This document shows positions 1 to 6,024 of a stretch of 8,167 nt of DNA, piece after piece; positions within the stretch are counted from its first letter, which is position 1, and each line of letters starts with the position of its first letter. Source of the stretch: Crocinitomicaceae bacterium (lineage in GTDB: Bacteria > Bacteroidota > Bacteroidia > Flavobacteriales_D > Crocinitomicaceae); contig NZQU01000030.1 in assembly GCA_002696025.1 (NCBI GenBank), positions 1 to 8,167 on the forward strand, in the 5' to 3' direction. The notes under the pieces are model-generated. The model made no database searches, was not told the origin of the DNA, and saw only the letters and a list, made by a program, of their open reading frames with translations. The translations under genes and the position numbers were made by a program.

Positions 1-1060
1 CAAAAGCAGCTAATATATAAAACTCATGCTCCTTTTTAACTATAAAAGCAGCAGTACATATTAAAATCCATAAAAAAACAGAAAGAATTAATGTTTTAAT
101 GTTACCAATTCTAATGGATAGTTTAGCCATCAAAAATGCTCCAATTGAAGCCAATATCTGAATGATCACAATTGAAATAATCAAACCACTTTTTTGACCA
201 TCTTCTGGCCATTCAATAGCTTTTGTAGCAAACAAAACAGCCATTAACATAACTGTTTGAACTCCTGTATTAAAAAAGAAAAAAGCTTGTAAATAGCGCT
301 TCAGTCGATGTGTTTCTAAAAACTCTTTATAGACAATTTTCAACTCATTAAAACCTTTTTTAATATAATCTAATTTTGGCTTTCTATTGTAAACATTATC
401 AGGTAACACTCTATATGTTATCTGAGAGAAAGATGACCACCATATACCAACAAGAATAAAGCTTATTGGAGTGTATTTTGCATCAATACCCATGATCATT
501 GCTAAACAAATTAATAACAAAATAACACTTCCATAATAACCTAAAGAAAATCCCTTTGCAGATATTCTATCATGGTCTTCAGGGGGTGCAATTTCAGGTA
601 AAAATGAATTATAAAAAACCAAACTATTCCAATAACATATTGTTGCAACAAAAATTGAAATCATTGACAACTCCATAAAGCTAGCATCAAACCAATATAA
701 AGAAACACAAGCAAGAGAACCAGTATAACAAAAGAACTTTAAATACTTTTTTTTACTTCCTGTATAGTCAGCAATTCCAGATAAAATTGGAGACAAGAAT
801 GATACAACTAAAAATGAGGCGGATAAAACAAGTGAAAACAAAACAGTTGGAGAAACATTTAATCCAAAAAAATCAACAGTTACATCATTTGAATTGACAT
901 CATCAACATTTAGCCCATATTTTAATGCATACGCACTTTTGGTTACCTCATCATAAAATATTGGGAAAATAGCAGAGGATATAACAAGTGGATAAGCTGA
1001 ATTGGCCCAATCATACATTGCCCAACCCTGAATAACTTTCTTATCTCCTTTGACTAACAC
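1..1060 (-). CDS. UMF1-family MFS transporter, partial (C-terminus beyond the left edge)
   Basis: Integral membrane transporter of the major facilitator superfamily, UMF1 branch; substrate unknown. I translated 353 codons from a GTG at 1060-1058, and the frame is open to the window edge. Visible signatures are a short charged N-terminus then YDWANSAYPLVI (residues 16-27), an MFS loop motif SGIADYTGSKKK (94-105), the UMF1-like stretch YNSFLPEIAP followed by RISAKGFSLGYYGS (about 150-178), and FFFFNTGVQTVMLMA (260-274). Hydrophobic segments alternate with short charged loops throughout. Family members are usually somewhat over 400 residues, so perhaps 60-90 are missing. GTG is chosen because the in-frame TAG at 1072-1070 lies just upstream, no in-frame ATG occurs before residue 15, and Lys-Gly-Asp-Lys-Lys is a typical family N-terminus. 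It starts 9 nt after the preceding gene and is probably the distal operon gene. The family is confident; the start is moderately so. Confidence 0.88.
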   Translation of the reverse strand, partial: MLVKGDKKVIQGWAMYDWANSAYPLVISSAIFPIFYDEVTKSAYALKYGLNVDDVNSNDVTVDFFGLNVSPTVLFSLVLSASFLVVSFLSPILSGIADYTGSKKKYLKFFCYTGSLACVSLYWFDASFMELSMISIFVATICYWNSLVFYNSFLPEIAPPEDHDRISAKGFSLGYYGSVILLLICLAMIMGIDAKYTPISFILVGIWWSSFSQITYRVLPDNVYNRKPKLDYIKKGFNELKIVYKEFLETHRLKRYLQAFFFFNTGVQTVMLMAVLFATKAIEWPEDGQKSGLIISIVIIQILASIGAFLMAKLSIRIGNIKTLILSVFLWILICTAAFIVKKEHEFYILAAF

Positions 1061-1069
1061 ATTGTAAAT

Positions 1070-2290
1070 CTAATCATTATTAGATACATAATCTTCAAGA
1101 TATTTAAATGGCTCATTTAATTCACCATTAAGAGTTGTTTGGGAAGCTCTATAGATAATCTGATCAGGATCTTCTCCAACTAGACAAGGGATGATGTGTT
1201 TGATTAACTCATTACCAAAATCTTCCGATGCATCTTTAGGAAGTTCACAAGGCAGATTATCAACAGCCATTACAGCAATTGCATCATCATCAAGATAATC
1301 AACTTCTTTATCGAGTTGAGGATTGTAGCCATAAATAGGATCTTTAACTTTACTTGGACGAATTGTAGAAGCAATAGGACCATCAATATCACAAGAAATA
1401 TCGGCTACTACTGAGATGCGTAAATCATTACTTTTCAAAGCCTCTTTTGTTAAAATAAAAGCAGCTTTATCGCTCCAATAATGACAAGGAATATACATAT
1501 CAGAAGTGATTGTATATTTTGAAAAAACACAGTCAAATAATTCAGGATTTTGATAAAACTCTTTTTTTATAAATTCTGACCCGTCTTTTCTTTCATAATA
1601 ATTATTTACTTCAAGCTGTGTAAATACAGGTTCGTTAAAATCTTTTGATAAATAGTCAGAATAGTCAACTTCTTTAATAGGCAGTAAACTTAATATTTCT
1701 CTTGCCCCATGACCTACTCTACCATATCCCGTTAAAACACATTTAAAATTGTTAGGTAAAATAACTTTTTTTAATTCTCGTTCAACTTCTTTTCTATCTT
1801 CACATTTATTGGCTGCCTTTAAATGATATAAGTTATGTTTTAAACCAAAAGTTAAGAATGCATTATAACAACCAACAATTCCTGCATATCTTCCAAATCC
1901 TAATAATCTTACATTTCGCTTGTCTTTTAAAACTTCATAATCAATCAATCTAATATTTTTTGAAAGTATGGATTGTAATAACGCTCTGTTGTAAGGTTGT
2001 TTTTTATAGGTATGAGAAAAAAACATAAAAGATTTATTCTCAATAAGATCTTCTTGATTGACCTCTTTGACACCTAAAATAACATCACATGAATCAAGTG
2101 AATCAACAAGCTCTATACCTTGTTCAGCATATTGAGCATCAGTAAATGCTCTTATTGGACTTCTTTGAACTACAACGTCAACATTATTATATGTTGATTT
2201 AATCTCTGCACATTGATTTGGTGTGAGAGGCACTCTAAAATCTGGGGGCACTTTTCCCTCTCTAATTACTCCAATTTTAATTTTATCCAT
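1070..2290 (-). CDS. Saccharopine dehydrogenase (LYS1)-like NAD(P)-dependent oxidoreductase, AlaDH/PNT superfamily
   Basis: 406 residues with an alanine dehydrogenase/transhydrogenase N-terminal fold followed by a Rossmann domain; soluble. Similarity is closest to the lysine-forming saccharopine dehydrogenase (LYS1) type. Residues corresponding to those important in yeast LYS1 are present: Arg19 in FRVPLTP, Lys75 in GVKE and His93 in FSHTYK. The segment LGFGRYAGIVG lies at 130-140, the dinucleotide-binding GYGRVGHGA at 188-196, DISCDI at 297-302 and AVDNLPCELPKDAS at 342-355, the last resembling the LYS1 motif SIDHLPSLLPREAS. Length is close to the fungal enzymes. Bacteroidota normally make lysine through diaminopimelate, so true saccharopine chemistry is not assured; other opine or amino-acid dehydrogenase activity is possible, and automatic annotation may call it alanine dehydrogenase. 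It begins 10 nt after the KdsC-like gene and ends in TAG 9 nt before the transporter. Fold is confident, substrate is not. Confidence 0.85.
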   Translation of the reverse strand: MDKIKIGVIREGKVPPDFRVPLTPNQCAEIKSTYNNVDVVVQRSPIRAFTDAQYAEQGIELVDSLDSCDVILGVKEVNQEDLIENKSFMFFSHTYKKQPYNRALLQSILSKNIRLIDYEVLKDKRNVRLLGFGRYAGIVGCYNAFLTFGLKHNLYHLKAANKCEDRKEVERELKKVILPNNFKCVLTGYGRVGHGAREILSLLPIKEVDYSDYLSKDFNEPVFTQLEVNNYYERKDGSEFIKKEFYQNPELFDCVFSKYTITSDMYIPCHYWSDKAAFILTKEALKSNDLRISVVADISCDIDGPIASTIRPSKVKDPIYGYNPQLDKEVDYLDDDAIAVMAVDNLPCELPKDASEDFGNELIKHIIPCLVGEDPDQIIYRASQTTLNGELNEPFKYLEDYVSNND

Positions 2291-2300
2291 TATAATTTAT

Positions 2301-2978
2301 TTAAGATATAGGCTGATCCAATAGATAAGTGTCAATAAATTCTCTAACACAACCTTCTCCACCCTTTTTATTTAAAATAACATCGCATGACTCTTTAATA
2401 AGTTTTACAGCATTGGATGGGCAAGCTGAAAAACCTACTTTATTAATAATTCCAAGGTCATTAATATCATCACCGATCATGGCAATCTGACTATATTCAA
2501 TATTTAACTCTTTGATCCAATTTGCTAAAACATCTGTTTTTTTATCTCGACCAACATAAAAATGACTTACACCAAGTAAATCAGCCCTATCCTTTACCAT
2601 ATTGGTTTTAAATCCAGAAGAAATAATACCAACATTAAAGTTTCTTTTTGTTAGATGCAAAATAGCCATTCCATCATGAGTATGGTATTTTTTTGACTGA
2701 TCACCTGACTCTGTAAAATACATTCCTCCATCAGTCATTACTCCATCGACATCAAGTAACAATAACTTAATCTCTTTAGCTTTCATAGACCAGATGTTCG
2801 GTTGCAATTTTTTAAAAAGCAATGCCATTAAATCAGTATCATATTCTTCACAAATGGCTTCTAAATCAAAAACTGTTAATTCATGAACATCTTCAATATC
2901 AAGATCTTCTTTAAATCGTTCAAAAGTAATTCCATTCTTTTTACACAGCGATAGTATATTTTGTTCTAATAATGTCAT
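2301..2978 (-). CDS. kdsC: KdsC-type HAD phosphatase (3-deoxy-ulosonate phosphatase family) with N-terminal extension
   Basis: A C0-type HAD phosphatase; KdsC hydrolyses Kdo 8-phosphate to Kdo in lipopolysaccharide precursor synthesis in the cytoplasm. HAD motif I is LLLDVDGVMTD (73-83; nucleophile Asp76, acid/base Asp78), motif II is Ser120 in GIISSG, motif III is a Lys in GRDKK (143-147) and motif IV is GDDIND (169-174). The family's C-terminal GGEGCVRE (206-213) is present. Residues 66-225 match a normal KdsC of about 160-170 residues. The first 64 residues are extra and resemble a reduced Cro/C1-type helix-turn-helix domain. Met65 (codon at 2786-2784) could start a standard-length protein, but the long start is favoured because its ATG overlaps the preceding stop by one base (TAATG) and the extension reads as folded protein. 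Motif II has SSG where Kdo8P phosphatases usually have TGR, so the substrate could be a related sugar-acid phosphate. Confidence 0.85.
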   Translation of the reverse strand: MTLLEQNILSLCKKNGITFERFKEDLDIEDVHELTVFDLEAICEEYDTDLMALLFKKLQPNIWSMKAKEIKLLLLDVDGVMTDGGMYFTESGDQSKKYHTHDGMAILHLTKRNFNVGIISSGFKTNMVKDRADLLGVSHFYVGRDKKTDVLANWIKELNIEYSQIAMIGDDINDLGIINKVGFSACPSNAVKLIKESCDVILNKKGGEGCVREFIDTYLLDQPIS

Positions 2979-3976
2979 TATATAATGTTATATCCTACAC
3001 TTTGAGCAACTGGTCTCAAAACGTTAAGTAAGTCTTTAAATTCAGTATAATTAAGCTGCTGAGCTGCATCTGATTTCGCTATTTTCGGATTGGGATGAGC
3101 CTCAATAAGCAGACCATCTACCCCCATTGCAACACATGCCTTTGATAGACTTGGTATAGCATATGAATATCCCATAGCATGAGAAGGATCAAGTATAATT
3201 GGAAGGTTTGATTTTTCCTGCAACCAAGCAACACCACAAAGATCTAGAGTAAATCTAGTACTAGTTTCAAATGTACGAATACCCCTTTCGCATAATATGA
3301 CATTTTCATTACCACCAGATAAAACAAATTCTGCAGCTTGAACAAACTCTTGAAGGGTCGTACCAAAACCTCGTTTAATTAGAATCGGTTTATTTGTTTT
3401 AGCACATGCTCTTAAAATACCTTGATCATACATCGCCTTGGCACCAACCTGAATTACATCAGCATATTCAATGACCTCGTTAATCTGAGTAGCATCACGA
3501 ACCTCAGTAATAACTGAAACACCATGTTTATCCCTCATTTTAGCCAATAATTTCAAGCCTTCAAGACCAAGTCCCTGAAAAGAATATGGACTTGTTCTAG
3601 GTTTGTAACATCCTCCCCTAAGAACAGATAAACCAAGAGATACAAGAAGCTCTGCAGCACTTGATATTTGTTCCTCAGACTCAACTGAACAAGGTCCTCC
3701 TATCAAAACGGTATTATTTGTATTTCCTCCTATTTTAACATTACCTATGTTCACACTTCTTTTTTGACTTTTAAAAGCTTTAGAAGAAAGTTGCATATCA
3801 TTTTCAAAGACCCAAAACTCATCTGTAATATTTACCAAATCATTTGGCAGTTCTTTAAGACCTGAAGAAGTAATAAGCAAATGATTATTTTCACTTATAA
3901 TATGAAAAGCTTTATGATCAAATTTTAGTTGATCAATCTCCTGCTCAGATACTGTATTCTTTAGCTTTATTATCAT
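2978..3976 (-). CDS. aroF: 3-deoxy-7-phosphoheptulonate (DAHP) synthase, type I-beta, with N-terminal regulatory-type domain
   Basis: Condenses phosphoenolpyruvate with erythrose 4-phosphate to DAHP, the first step of the shikimate pathway to aromatic amino acids; cytoplasmic and metal-dependent. Residues 1 to about 70 form a ferredoxin-like leader as in the Thermotoga maritima type, where it mediates feedback inhibition. The barrel follows with GPCSVES (94-100), RGGCYKPRTSPYSFQG (120-135), IKRG (200-203), CERGIRTFE (229-237) and DPSHAMG (263-269). Cys96, His266, Glu292 and Asp303 fit the metal ligands I recall for the T. maritima enzyme (102, 272, 298, 309) at a constant offset of six. The KPRTSPYSFQG motif argues for DAHP synthase rather than the related Kdo8P synthase, although a KdsC-like gene follows. 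Its ATG overlaps the upstream gene's stop by four bases (ATGA) and its stop overlaps the downstream ATG by one. The symbol aroF is the usual one for this type. Confidence 0.93.
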   Translation of the reverse strand: MIIKLKNTVSEQEIDQLKFDHKAFHIISENNHLLITSSGLKELPNDLVNITDEFWVFENDMQLSSKAFKSQKRSVNIGNVKIGGNTNNTVLIGGPCSVESEEQISSAAELLVSLGLSVLRGGCYKPRTSPYSFQGLGLEGLKLLAKMRDKHGVSVITEVRDATQINEVIEYADVIQVGAKAMYDQGILRACAKTNKPILIKRGFGTTLQEFVQAAEFVLSGGNENVILCERGIRTFETSTRFTLDLCGVAWLQEKSNLPIILDPSHAMGYSYAIPSLSKACVAMGVDGLLIEAHPNPKIAKSDAAQQLNYTEFKDLLNVLRPVAQSVGYNII

Positions 3977-4989
3977 ACCTCACCTTTAATTAAGTGAACA
4001 AAATTAACAATTCCTTTGGCTTTAAAATCCTTATCTACAACAGGAAGATACATAACTGGGAATTTGGCTGACTTAATTATTTTAAGTAAATCAATTACAG
4101 TATTATGATCAAAAACCGTTAATGGATTGAAATTGATCATTTTATCAACTGACAAGTTCTTTAAGTCAGATAAATTATTTAATAAGGACTTTCTTATATC
4201 TGCACTAGAAATCAAACCATCTAATTTTTGGTCATTATTTAGAATTAGACAAAATCCAAGATTGCCATTTTCAATGGTTTGTAGAGTTGTTTTTAAACTC
4301 GATTCATTTGAGGTAATAACTGGACACTCTTCAATAGGAATCATGAAATCTGACACTGTATAAGTTGACCCTAAATTCCTACTTTGTAAGTTAAACAATG
4401 CATGTCCTACACTTGGAGATGTAAATAAATATGACCCTGAAACTGAACAACTTACACCTAGATTTCTTAAAATAAAGGATACCTCACCATTAACACCCCC
4501 ATCAACATGTATTGACTTCGAAGGGTATTTTTTTCTGAATTTTCTGATTTTATAAAAATTATCCCGATCAAACAATCCCCCACTTTGACCTGGGACTGTA
4601 GCCATAATTAAAATAAAATCATAATCAAGATAACTTTCAAATATTTCAATAGGTGTTTCTGTTGTAATAGCAATTCCTTTTTTACATAATAGATCATTTG
4701 GAATTTTAAAACCATGAAACTTATCATGATTTAAGGATTCGTATTGAATGGTTAAATAATCAACAGGCGTTTCCCTAAGTAAATCAAAATATTTTTCAGG
4801 TGAAGATGTAATTAGATGTAAATCAATAGGTAGATCACAAAAACTTCTAATTTCTTTTATATCATTAAAAACAGATGGATCATCATTGCAATCTACATGT
4901 AAAAGATTGACTTGATGTTGAACCAAATCATCAACAACATCTTTCAAAGATCTAGATTTATCACTATATATAGATGCTGATATCTTCAT
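3973..4989 (-). CDS. Ribulose-phosphate 3-epimerase-like TIM barrel fused to a C-terminal CBS domain pair
   Basis: A 338-residue two-part protein. Residues 1 to about 205 form an Rpe-type barrel; Rpe interconverts ribulose 5-phosphate and xylulose 5-phosphate. Visible are SIYSD near the N-terminus (Rpe: SILSAD), the metal and acid/base residues His31 and Asp33 (HVD), His58 (DLHLI) and Asp163 (VDGGVN), the phosphate loop PGQSGGLF (133-140) and GSYLF (185-189). The segment after HVD lacks the usual VMDGxFVPN loop. Residues 212-335 are two CBS motifs (about 212-270 and 281-335) with LGFCLIL, GLISSADIRKSL, MINFNPLTV and GIVNFVHLIKGEV, most like the CBS tail of arabinose-5-phosphate isomerase KdsD. 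CBS pairs usually bind a nucleotide and regulate the attached enzyme. It begins 12 nt after panB and overlaps the DAHP synthase start by 4 nt. Catalytic residues suggest an active epimerase; the true substrate and the CBS ligand are unknown. Confidence 0.87.
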   Translation of the reverse strand: MKISASIYSDKSRSLKDVVDDLVQHQVNLLHVDCNDDPSVFNDIKEIRSFCDLPIDLHLITSSPEKYFDLLRETPVDYLTIQYESLNHDKFHGFKIPNDLLCKKGIAITTETPIEIFESYLDYDFILIMATVPGQSGGLFDRDNFYKIRKFRKKYPSKSIHVDGGVNGEVSFILRNLGVSCSVSGSYLFTSPSVGHALFNLQSRNLGSTYTVSDFMIPIEECPVITSNESSLKTTLQTIENGNLGFCLILNNDQKLDGLISSADIRKSLLNNLSDLKNLSVDKMINFNPLTVFDHNTVIDLLKIIKSAKFPVMYLPVVDKDFKAKGIVNFVHLIKGEV

Positions 4990-5001
4990 TCAATAAAAAA
5001 A

Positions 5002-5808
5002 TTAATATTGTTCTTTATTATTAGGAAAATCTCCACTTTTAACATCCTTAATGTAATCTTGAAATGAATTGATCATTTGATCATGAAGATTGTTGTATTT
5101 CCTTAAAAACCTTGGTGAGAAATCATTATTAATTCCTAGCATATCATGCATTACAAGTACCTGCCCATCAACACCATTACCTGCACCAATTCCAATAGTT
5201 GGAACATTTAATATACCGGTAACATCAGAAGCCAACAAAGCGGGTATTTTTTCAAGAACTACCGAAAAACAACCAGATTGTTCAAGTATTTTTGCATCTT
5301 CCTTTAATCTTAATGCCTCTTCTTCATCTTGCGCACGAACTACATAAGTTCCAAATTTATAGATTGATTGAGGGGTTAATCCAAGGTGCCCCATTACAGG
5401 AATTCCAGCCGTAAGTATTCTTTCAACAGATTCAATAATTTCCTTCCCACCTTCCATCTTTACAGCATGTGCTCCAGACTCTTTCATTATTCTAATGGCA
5501 CTTGACAATGCTTCCTTTGAATTGCCTTGGTATGATCCAAATGGTAAATCAACCACAACAAGTGCTCTATGAACAGCACGAACAACAGAACTAGCATGGT
5601 AAATCATTTGCTCTAATGTAATTGGCAAAGTGGTTTCATGACCTGCCATTATATTTGAAGCCGAATCTCCGACAAGAATAACATCAATACCTGATGCATC
5701 TAAAATTTTTGCCATCGAATAGTCATATGCTGTTAACATACTGATTTTCTCCCCTTTCATTTTCATTTCTTGAAGGGAGTTAGTGGTTATTTTTTTATAG
5801 GATGCCAT
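5002..5808 (-). CDS. panB: 3-methyl-2-oxobutanoate hydroxymethyltransferase (ketopantoate hydroxymethyltransferase)
   Basis: Transfers a hydroxymethyl group from 5,10-methylenetetrahydrofolate to 2-oxoisovalerate, giving ketopantoate, the first committed step of pantothenate and coenzyme A synthesis; a cytoplasmic, metal-dependent TIM barrel. From the ATG at 5808 the protein has 268 residues, normal for the family. It contains [10 protein letters not shown], then [19 protein letters not shown] with metal ligand Asp48, [10 protein letters not shown] with Asp87, KMEGG with Lys117 and Glu119, GHLGLTPQS, and the catalytic Glu186 in VLEKIPA, then [18 protein letters not shown]. An in-frame TTG at 5829 would add seven residues, but it lies inside the likely -7 promoter box, so the ATG followed by MASYKKITT is preferred. 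It is the first gene of the minus-strand operon; the epimerase-CBS gene starts 12 nt after its stop. No other pantothenate gene is in view. Confidence 0.96.
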   Translation of the reverse strand: MASYKKITTNSLQEMKMKGEKISMLTAYDYSMAKILDASGIDVILVGDSASNIMAGHETTLPITLEQMIYHASSVVRAVHRALVVVDLPFGSYQGNSKEALSSAIRIMKESGAHAVKMEGGKEIIESVERILTAGIPVMGHLGLTPQSIYKFGTYVVRAQDEEEALRLKEDAKILEQSGCFSVVLEKIPALLASDVTGILNVPTIGIGAGNGVDGQVLVMHDMLGINNDFSPRFLRKYNNLHDQMINSFQDYIKDVKSGDFPNNKEQY

Positions 5809-5826
5809 ATTAAATAAATAAGGGAA

Positions 5827-5834
5827 CAAATCTA
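5827..5834 (-). promoter_or_regulatory. Probable Bacteroidota-type -7 promoter box for the panB operon
   Basis: The minus strand reads TAGATTTG, an exact match to the Bacteroidota -7 consensus TAnnTTTG. Transcription starting a few bases downstream would begin near 5820, leaving a leader of roughly a dozen bases before the panB ATG at 5808. No TTG (-33 element) lies at the usual 17-23 base distance, so this is a half-supported call. It also argues against the TTG start at 5829, which would not be on the transcript. Confidence 0.45.
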
Positions 5835-5835
5835 A

Positions 5836-5851
5836 TCAATATCAATTCAAT
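5836..5851. repeat. Three short TCAAT copies next to the panB -7 box
   Basis: The pentamer TCAAT occurs at 5836-5840, 5842-5846 and 5847-5851 (ATTGA on the minus strand), so the copies sit between the -7 box and the expected -33 position of the panB promoter. The same stretch contains a weak inverted pair, AATAT at 5838-5842 and ATATT at 5850-5854. It could be a regulator site, but A+T-rich sequence produces such repeats readily. Confidence 0.25.
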
Positions 5852-6024
5852 ATTAAAATAAAGAATTAATATAAAATATATATGATTAAAAAGACTCAAA
5901 ACACTGATAATTAGAGCTTATGAAACAACAAGTTAATTAATCGACTATAAAATGTTAATAAACTATTTAAAATAATACAATAAGCGTTCGTCTAATAACG
6001 TATTTTTACAAAAAAAAGTACTGA

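Larger units (their letters stand above)
5809..6024. other. Divergent intergenic region between the panB operon and the TPR-comA operon
   Basis: 216 bases that should hold the promoters of both operons. By hand count, 5821-6000 is about 21% G+C, poorer than the genes on either side. A -7 type box faces panB at 5827-5834. Facing the TPR gene, the only approximation is TATTTTTA at 6001-6008, which lacks the terminal G and has no TTG at a suitable distance, so I do not call a promoter there. No credible coding frame, RNA gene or terminator hairpin was seen. Confidence 0.7.

Noticed and set aside
1044..1052. AAAGGAGAT on the minus strand as a ribosome binding site
   Set aside because: It lies inside the transporter coding sequence, just after its start codon; no in-frame ATG follows at a useful distance until GWAMYDW, inside the conserved family motif.
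2301..2786. Short form of the KdsC-like protein starting at Met65
   Set aside because: Not excluded as an internal start, but the long form is preferred because its ATG overlaps the previous stop and the extra residues look like a folded helical domain.
2978..3976. Assignment as Kdo8P synthase (KdsA), tempting because a kdsC-like gene follows
   Set aside because: The KPRTSPYSFQG motif, the N-terminal ferredoxin-like domain and the metal ligand spacing are those of type I-beta DAHP synthase.
4127..4363. Open frame of 78 codons on the plus strand
   Set aside because: It lies entirely antisense to the CBS half of the epimerase fusion, whose motifs are clear; its translation resembles no family I know.
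5090..5347. Open frame of 85 codons on the plus strand
   Set aside because: Antisense to the well-conserved C-terminal half of panB; low-complexity Ser/Thr/Pro/Ala translation typical of a shadow frame.
5809..5829. Seven-codon N-terminal extension of PanB from a TTG start
   Set aside because: It overlaps the -7 promoter box, uses a poor start codon, and the ATG at 5808 gives the usual family length.
5934..5942. TTAATTAA palindrome in the intergenic region
   Set aside because: Expected by chance at this base composition and not associated with any other element.
6001..6008. TATTTTTA as a -7 box for the TPR gene
   Set aside because: It lacks the final G of TAnnTTTG and has no TTG at the expected distance upstream.
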